From positions 12,843,115-12,907,114 of the forward strand of contig CP053161.1 of the NCBI GenBank assembly GCA_014607495.2: 64,000 nucleotides of DNA, written 5' to 3'. Every line of letters starts with the position of its first letter. The first letter of the stretch is position 1. Below, one piece after another: positions 57,280 to 64,000 of this stretch. Position numbers and translations under genes: made by a program. The DNA is from Carposina sasakii. Lineage: Eukaryota > Arthropoda > Insecta > Lepidoptera > Carposinidae. The notes below the pieces were generated by a model, which worked only from the letters and a program-made list of their open reading frames with translations, was not told the DNA's origin and made no database searches.

Positions 57280-58975
57280 TCATGTAGTTAATTACATAAA
57301 TTGTAAAGTATATGTATCTCTTTCATTGTTTTCTTCATTGTGTACATGACGTTTGCAAATAAACTTTAACTTTAAACTTCAAGACCATGTCTCTGTCACC
57401 TTAGTCCTATGGCGGAAAATCATGTTTCGGACTTTGTCCATTTGCGAGATCCGAAGCATAGCTGTTTCCATAGTTCTCTGAGTAACATGCAAAGGGACAT
57501 ACAATCCTTAAAAATTTACATTTGAAGTTGAGTCTCTCATTTTGTGACCAAATTCTCTATAGCTATTTACATCTCAGCATGCCACTTCTGTTACACCCTG
57601 TGTATTGCAAGCTTACTTGACTTGTGGAGTATTTGAGCTTCGCAACTTGTAACTGTTATATTCAGCCAATTCTCGGTAAAATGTTTTGTGAAAATGTTTA
57701 TGTACAAGTGTTTCGGAGGGTGGTAGTTCTATTCCTTAGGTAGATAGAGATTAATTATATAATCATCGCATTCTCCTTTGCGATTTCAGGTGATCAATTC
57801 CGTTCCGATCCCAGCAAGTGATCCTGCAAATGATCCGTTTTATTTGATTTTATAATTTTATTCCTATCCGATCCCGTCGCGGGATCAGATGAATATTTCA
57901 TTTATTTTGTATTCCATTCTGATCCCGTGTGTTTTCTCAATATTTTTTAGTATAAATACAATATTGTTTTTCAAATGATTGTTGATTTTGACTAAGACAT
58001 CGAGACTATTTTACTAATTCTTATTTTAATTCTTAACTTTGTGGTTCTTCAATAAAACAACTTGTAGAATTTTCATTATTTTATTTTCATAAAAAAAAAA
58101 CTCCATGGTATCAGACTATCAGACTGGAATCTAAAAATTGTTTTGGTATCAGACCGGAATTTTTTGTGGTTTTAAAGTAAAAATGGATTAATTTAAGGGA
58201 TCGGACCGGGATAGGTCTTTCAGGTTGCTTAGATAATAGATATAACAATTTTACAAGCGATAGCTTCGCTAAATTATCGAAACATTTACACTAATAGCTG
58301 TTAGAAATTATCACGTCATATAACGAACGCGCTCAATGATTATTACATATTGGAAATGGTTTGGTAACTTTTCGAATTTCGCTGTCTTCTTAAACTTTGG
58401 CCGTAAAGCAAATTCAATAAGCGATCACAATTGTAGAAATTTTCGTTTTACTTATGCACGATATAATTATGAGGGCGTACGCAATATTCTTAAATATATA
58501 CATATTTTATGGGCCCCGTATGTGTACTTACTTACCCAACTAGGCACTTTTCTAAAGATTACACACTTCGATTTTCCGACGTAATTGCGAGAATCTGCAT
58601 CCAAAAATAGCTGCCCTGACCAGAAATGGAATAGCAATAATGTCGAAATAGCTTGTTAGCTATTTTAAACATAAATGCGAATGCCATATCGAATGGTAGC
58701 TAGTATTTTGAGGGGGTTGTTTTCATTGGAATATCAAATGAAATAGCTGATGCGTTCCGTCAGAATTTGATTAGTTGCGCGCACTCGTATTGCAGTGTCA
58801 TTGAGGGTCTCGCTGGATGCAAGTGTGGATGATTCGATTTTTATTGAAATTGCAGGATTTAATTTTAGAACAATGTTTCGTTCTAGCTAATTATTGTCAG
58901 CGTAGACTACCTATATCTATAATTCATTGAAATAAATATTATTATTATATTCTTCGCCGTACTCCAGGGTAACGA
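57280..58975. other. Non-coding DNA with family B end and GATCC-rich stretch
   Basis: A family B right-end relic is at about 57535-57602 (TTCTGTTACACCCTGTG). A region at 57785-57900 has repeated GATCC and a CGATCCCGTCGCGGGATC palindrome. No gene supported. Confidence 0.45.
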
Positions 58976-59137
58976 TACAGAGTTTTTGGTCGTCAACGTT
59001 CCCGAAAATTACGGAATTTCCTCATCATCTCGATCATTTTTCTCCATGAAAGCATACCTGGGAAGTGTCTGGTTCTCAAGATATTAGGGTCCAAAGTTGA
59101 GTAAATAGACTGCGTTTTTCTGCATAAACACCCTGTA
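58976..59137. mobile_element. MITE family A, shortest two-ended copy
   Basis: TACAGAGTTTTTGGTCGTCA at the left, then the CATCATCTCGATCATTTTTC and GGGTCCAAAGTTGAGTAAAT blocks, jumping directly from CTGCATAAA to CACCCTGTA. About 220 bp are deleted relative to 2231-2613. Confidence 0.78.
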
Positions 59138-59339
59138 TTATATGCAATATTTCAAGAATATTGAGTAAATAAAGGTTAAAGAGGTAACAAACACACACAC
59201 TTACTTTTGCATTTATGATATTAGTTCGGAATTAATGTTAAAAGACAATTAAGAAATGTAATTGTTCACTATGAACCTCTAAAACCCAACACATTACTTG
59301 TGAACAAGGTTCATAATAATTGGTGATTTACTAATTTAC

Positions 59340-59610
59340 TAATTTCTATAATCCTGAGGATGCCACGGTTGTTGGCGAAACATATGTAGATTATTTATCT
59401 AGTTTTTGATTTCGGAATGGTGCAATGTATCGTCTTGCATGCTAGGTGCTCGGGTCTGGTTTCTCGTGGCGATTGTAGTTAGTGCAAGTGCCTGTTTTCG
59501 CAATTATGAGTTATCAGATCCGAGGGTCAGTGGAGCGTGTAGGGCCCGGTGGTGTGCGCACCCATAGTGAATGTTTGAACTTCCGAATTGTAACGCCTAA
59601 TACAATTTCA
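59340..59610 (+). repeat. Dispersed repeat E, collinear copy
   Basis: ATCCTGAGGATGCCACGGTT, GTTGGCGAAACATATGTAGA, GCATGCTAGGTGCTCGGGTC, ATCCGAGGGTCAGTGGAG, GTAGGGCCCGGTGGTG, ending ACTTCCGAATTGTAACGCCT. All blocks are in one orientation, so this copy shows the uninverted order of family E. Confidence 0.7.
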
Positions 59611-59783
59611 TTTATAAAAATGTTCCTATAATTGTTTTTAAATTACTTATAAATTTTGAATTATAAGACCTTACACCTATCATAGGCAGATAAGATTTGC
59701 ATTTTATTACAATTCAATAACAACTTTTGCATCAGTTATTTACCTAAAGGCACAGTTAGGGTCGGTTCATATCTGACGGAAGA

Positions 59784-59833
59784 TGCGTCGAGCGTATCTC
59801 CAGGTACCTACAGGCATACGTACGCTCGACGCA
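59784..59833. repeat. 13-bp perfect inverted repeat
   Basis: TGCGTCGAGCGTA (59784-59796) and TACGCTCGACGCA (59821-59833) are exact complements with a 24-nt loop. Adjacent sequence (GGGTCGGTTCATATCTGACG) suggests part of a short mobile element. Confidence 0.6.
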
Positions 59834-60306
59834 CTAACGTATCATTGGTTGAGTGTGAACGGTCGAGTGTTTTCTTATACATTTTGTCTGTTCTGGCGTT
59901 ACGCGACCGACAATACGCGACGCGAATCATGTTTCATTTTAGCAGAAAGAACTAGATTTCTTACAAGAACAATCTAAGTCACAATATCAATATATGTACT
60001 TACCTCATTGGGCTGGGACAATAAAACACAAACCTAGCCCCAGGGCCCTTCTCAGTTTCTCGCAGGAAACATCGATAAAGGGTTTAGTGTAAAATGTGAT
60101 TCGATCCGTTTCCTTTTCCTGCCTCACAATGGTTGACAAACTCGAGCGATTTGGGAGCTTTGGCTATGGCTAGTATTTCTTTTCAGAATTTTTAACATTT
60201 TTGATCGGACGACTATATATATGTAAATGAAAGTAAGATTTGCAGGTTTAAGTGAACATTAAATTGACAGCTGCTTGTCGATAATGTACTTGATAAATAA
60301 AAAAAA

Positions 60307-60538
60307 TGTTGCAAAATTATCACTTAGCTCGTGCCTCGGAAAGCACGTAAAACCGTTGGTCCTGCGCCTGATCTCTCTCCGGTCGTGTCGGCTTTCCGTC
60401 CCATCGGACTATGAGAGGAACGGAATAGAGAGTGCATCTGTGTTTGCGCATACACTTGTGCACTATAATATCTCCTGCGTACCTGGCTAATCTCCGTAGA
60501 GATTGGTCGCCTTGGCCGAAATACGATCGGAGATCATC
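60307..60538 (+). mobile_element. SINE family C, head-truncated (plus copy)
   Basis: Complement of the body seen at 56431: TTAGCTCGTGCCTCGGAAAG, TCGGCTTTCCGTCCCATCGG, GATTGGTCGCCTTGGCCGAA. The tRNA-like head is missing. Spurious protein frames run through it on both strands. Confidence 0.82.
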
Positions 60539-61615
60539 AAATAAAAAAACAATCTTTAATATAGCAGATGCAATGTATGATGGATGAGTCAAGCATTTTT
60601 TCTTCTGAATATACGAGATTGGTTTTCAGCATAGTAGGACGTTGCTTTAAAAAAATCTATGTTTTAATTAATTATGTTATAAGTTGATACGTAATTATCT
60701 AAACATGAAGATGTGTTGCAATTTGAACAATATTTAAGGTGTTTTTTAGAACACTTAAATATTTGGGCCCGTTGCGTTTTTGTTTTCAATTAAATTTTAC
60801 ATGTTTTTAAAGTGAGTATTATTGGCCCGTTAGGTCTTTGTTTCAGGTATCGTGTAGAATGAAGCGGAACAAAAACAACGAGTCATATAGGTACACTATA
60901 GAAGAATAAATTATTCCTCTATGATGTACACACATCTTTGCCAAGAAACATTTATCGAAAGTGTTGAACTGGTAAGGATTGGTAAATAATTTGCTATTTC
61001 TTTGTGAAGGCTTATTGCTGATCCATTTAGATATGGGATTGTTTCTTTGTGTGACAGAATCAGGTCCGAATGGGTAAGGAAAAGGGAGTTTACAATCCCA
61101 TTTAGTTTGCCTGGAGATATTTATATTTGTCAGGAGAAGATTATGTGGTTTTTGTGAAATAGAATCTTTTCCCTTTCTAAAACGCTGCATAGTTATAAAG
61201 AAAGGTACAGTCAACAACCATACGAGATTTTAAACAACTTCATGGTCATAGGGTATAGGAAATGAAATTACGAGTATGTAGTTAGACAATATAGATACAT
61301 ATATTATTATACCACTTGGTTGACTCTTACTATACGTATGGAAGGAGATGAAGCCTCACATCAGCGCAGGAGTAATATTAAATATCCTACATAAATAAAC
61401 AAAATGATTGCCAATTTTTTTACCTATGTCATCCGAAAATGGTTTAATTCGAATAACGACACTTTAAAATAAATCCATTAAACGTTTAAATTGCAGTCTG
61501 ACGTCATTTCCGGCGCGTAGCGTCCGTCACTTCCGGTAGGTTAAAAGAGGCGAGGGACCGTATATTATTTTGAGCGTTAGTGTTCAATTTTAATGTTATA
61601 ATTCACTAGCTAATG
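60539..61615. other. Non-coding DNA with an unassigned minus-strand frame
   Basis: A 124-codon frame on the minus strand (61217 to 60843) has no recognised domain. The repeated GGCCCGTT motif (60766 and about 60823) lies just downstream of it. I do not call it a gene. Confidence 0.35.
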
Positions 61616-61775
61616 CTGTCTGTCCACCGGAGCGGAGCAAGGCTGCAGAGCGGAGGACCGGAGAAATTTAATCCAATAGGATTAAATATTGACTCACTCC
61701 CAATCTTACAATCCTAATGGTTAATATTTATCCGTTTCTCCGCTCGACAACCTCGCTTCGCTCCGACAGGCAGCC
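61616..61775. mobile_element. Foldback element (160 bp), GC-rich arms
   Basis: Left GCTGTCTGTCCACCGGAGCG faces right CGCTTCGCTCCGACAGGCAG. Inner blocks GGAGAAATTTAATCC and GGTTAATATTTATCCG also pair imperfectly. Non-coding. Confidence 0.65.
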
Positions 61776-61847
61776 TAAGGCCTGGCCTCCACCATAGCGG
61801 AGATGATATAACAGCCGTCCTCTAACGGCTAATTGCAATAGCAGATC

Positions 61848-62043
61848 TTTTGAGATTTTTTGGTATTCTGAGATATCGTCGGTCTAATTATCAAAATGCG
61901 TGATTCCAAAAAAACGTAATTTTACTTTTAATGCCAACTGGTATAGAATCGTGTTACCTTTCTGTTAGAATAATGCTTAAATTTCGAATTTCTTTGGAGT
62001 TACACATTTTGATAATTAGACCGACAATATATTCCTCAAAAGT
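61848..62043. mobile_element. Foldback element with perfect 21-bp internal pair
   Basis: GTCGGTCTAATTATCAAAAT begins the arm at 61878-61898; its exact complement is at 62005-62025. Outer CTTTTGAG and CTCAAAAG also match. Non-coding. Confidence 0.7.
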
Positions 62044-62742
62044 TTGAGTTTATAGTTGGAGAATGCTCAGACCAAGATGTCAGGTTATGTACATCAGACG
62101 TCAGTAATTCTTTTATTTAACCTATGTTTTGAAATTAATTATTTTTGACATCATCATCAGCCTGCTGGACCGCAGTTTGTATTTTGGACTTGATAACATG
62201 TCAACACGGGAGGCGCTGCCGCCCAACTCCTGGAAACCCTTAATCGCCTCGCACGATACCCATTAATGTATTTTTGACATACAAAATCTGAATAAAGGAG
62301 AATATGAACAGTTTATCCAAGTCGAAGTACGTACAAACTTACATCACAAAAGCTTTTACATACCAACATACAAATCGATAAACCTATTGTATGTAACATA
62401 GTCGAAGAGACAGTTACAAAATTGATTACGTTCTGCATACTCGAGAATTTCATTCATGTTCTTTCTTAATGTATGAATGGATGAAGCAAAGTATGTATGG
62501 TGTAATGTTACAAAGTCGTTTGAGTGTGAAATATTAGAGTGTTTAGGTAGCGGCATCTTTGACTCGTCTCTTTAAGCGAATAGGCTGCCATTTTGGGCTA
62601 GAAAAACAGCGGGTGCATAGACTGTGATGTTCGTATAATTTTCTGTAAGTAACTGTTTCTATCTAAAATAAATATACCGTAAATAAAAATAAATACAACA
62701 ATAAATAGTTATGGGTACTCACCTAAGTTTTTAAAGTATATG

Positions 62743-63096
62743 TACAGGATGATTTTTGGTCGTCAACGTTCCCGAAAACTACGGAATCTCCTCATCATCA
62801 CGATCATTTTTCTCCATGGAAGCATACCTGGGAAGTGTCTGGTTTCCAAAATATTAGGGTCCAAAGTTGAGTAAATAGACTGCGTTTTTCTGCATAAATG
62901 CATATAGACGCGCGTAGCAGGATTTTTTCACGAAAAATAATTAATATCTGTCTATAAAAAAACTAACATAAACACTAGACACTATAAATTTCGCACGGTC
63001 AAGGAATTTAAATAAAAAAATCCCAGCATTTTTTTTGGCATAAACTTACTTTATTTCATGTATAGAATACGTATGATATAATGTTTTAATGGTGGT
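62743..63096. mobile_element. MITE family A, nearly complete copy
   Basis: TACAGGATGATTTTTGGTCG through GGAAGCATACCTGGGAAGTG, CTGCGTTTTTCTGCATAAAT and CAGCATTTTTTTTGGCATAA. The far end decays after AATGGTGG. Orientation is opposite to 2231-2613. Confidence 0.75.
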
Positions 63097-64000
63097 TCAA
63101 TGTCAATTTCTGTATCAAAAACTAAAATCGCTGCACGTAAAGTTTTATGGCCTGATCAAGGCATCGTAAACCTTTTGACTAGTGCACCGCCCACTCTAAT
63201 TGATTGCATAACTGCCGACTTTGCTTCCATTCATACACTCATTCATTCATTCAGGAGTCATTTGACATGCGGCGACAAATCGTCTCGCTTTTCGCAAGAT
63301 TCTATTGTATGGTCCGACTATTATTTGCATCTAACGTTTGAATTTGAGTCATATTGTGTTTGGGTTAAAATTTATGTTAGCTTATTTTACGATATATATC
63401 TAAAATGTTAGTTAGCGACTTTTTCCTTATTGCTGCTGCATTAAGGTTACTTTCGGTTCTTTTATATGACAATAAAATGATACGCAGCTATCTTATTATA
63501 GTTATAACGCATTATAGTAGAGAATTTCATGCATGCCTCTATTTTTTTAAAGGCATTTAACGCATTTAGCAGACATTTATTGTCACTTTTGTAACTTTGA
63601 GAGCTACTTGTATGGTTTCGATAGAATACAATTTGATACGGCGAGTAATTTTTATGAATTAGAATTGAATTTTACGGATATTAGGATATATGAGTCGGAA
63701 AGTTAGATATTTGAAATTTCAGCTGTTGTTCCTATGTGCTGATATATATGATATGATATTTTGAACAGTGCAGCAACTGATAATTTCAATAACCGACATC
63801 AAGACATTTTTTGCATATCCCAGATTTAATCTTTTTGACACAAACAGAGGCGAAATAAGGTACTATACCTATATCATAGAGGCAACACGCATAATATACC
63901 TTTCACATAGTTTTCGAGAGCCTGTTTATATTTCTTCCTACATATTAATTCTTGAAGGTAAGAGAGTAAGAGAGTATACTAGATGATTAAGATATTCTAC
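63097..64000. other. Non-coding DNA to window end
   Basis: The small frames at 63100-63411 and 63768-63986 have no recognisable domain. No repeat shared with the rest of the window. Confidence 0.4.

Noticed and set aside
60843..61217. A 124-codon minus-strand frame
   Set aside because: No recognisable family and no supporting promoter or conservation evidence by eye; kept only as unassigned.

Overview
The window is animal DNA, most likely from a moth or butterfly (Lepidoptera). It is AT-rich and crowded with repeat types typical of that order: tRNA-derived SINEs, short foldback DNA elements with TA or 8-bp target duplications, and RTE-like LINE tails ending in (TGA)n. It also carries a homeobox gene of arthropod type. 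Only two host genes can be supported. One is a complete single-exon homeobox gene at 46799-47695 on the minus strand, the GSX-class gene ind (intermediate neuroblasts defective). The other is an intact U6 spliceosomal snRNA at 26016-26123 on the minus strand. Everything else recognised is transposon-derived or appears to be non-coding.

Layout. 1-20 kb: scattered SINEs and foldback elements, a 125-bp tandem array inside a dispersed repeat (5.7-6.5 kb), a 507-bp foldback element with a perfect 8-bp target duplication (6.8-7.3 kb), and two RTE LINE 3' ends inserted side by side (9.6-10.0 kb). 20-26 kb: nested palindromic elements, a 62-bp micro-element with an 8-bp duplication, the tail of a jockey/CR1-like LINE, then the U6 gene. 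29-34 kb: a 1.57-kb element with terminal inverted repeats, and a LINE ORF1/ORF2 junction fragment. 37.8-40.5 kb: a GC-rich, 5'-truncated LINE with RT, CCHC and restriction-like endonuclease domains, broken only by three in-frame stop codons. 43-49 kb: a relatively repeat-poor island holding ind. 50-57 kb: a LINE tail split by a SINE, a long (TA)n tract, sparse unannotated DNA, and a 122-bp perfect inverted repeat. 57-64 kb: more SINE and foldback copies.

The two host genes do not act together. ind is a neural patterning transcription factor with what looks like a TATA-less Inr/DPE-type core promoter. U6 is a Pol III housekeeping RNA. I found no operon, no defence system and no clearly new multi-gene system. 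The most unusual structures are the perfect 254-bp palindrome, the 62-bp element, the paired RTE insertions with readable target duplications, and the layered foldback insertions. Exact element boundaries are approximate unless a target duplication is quoted.
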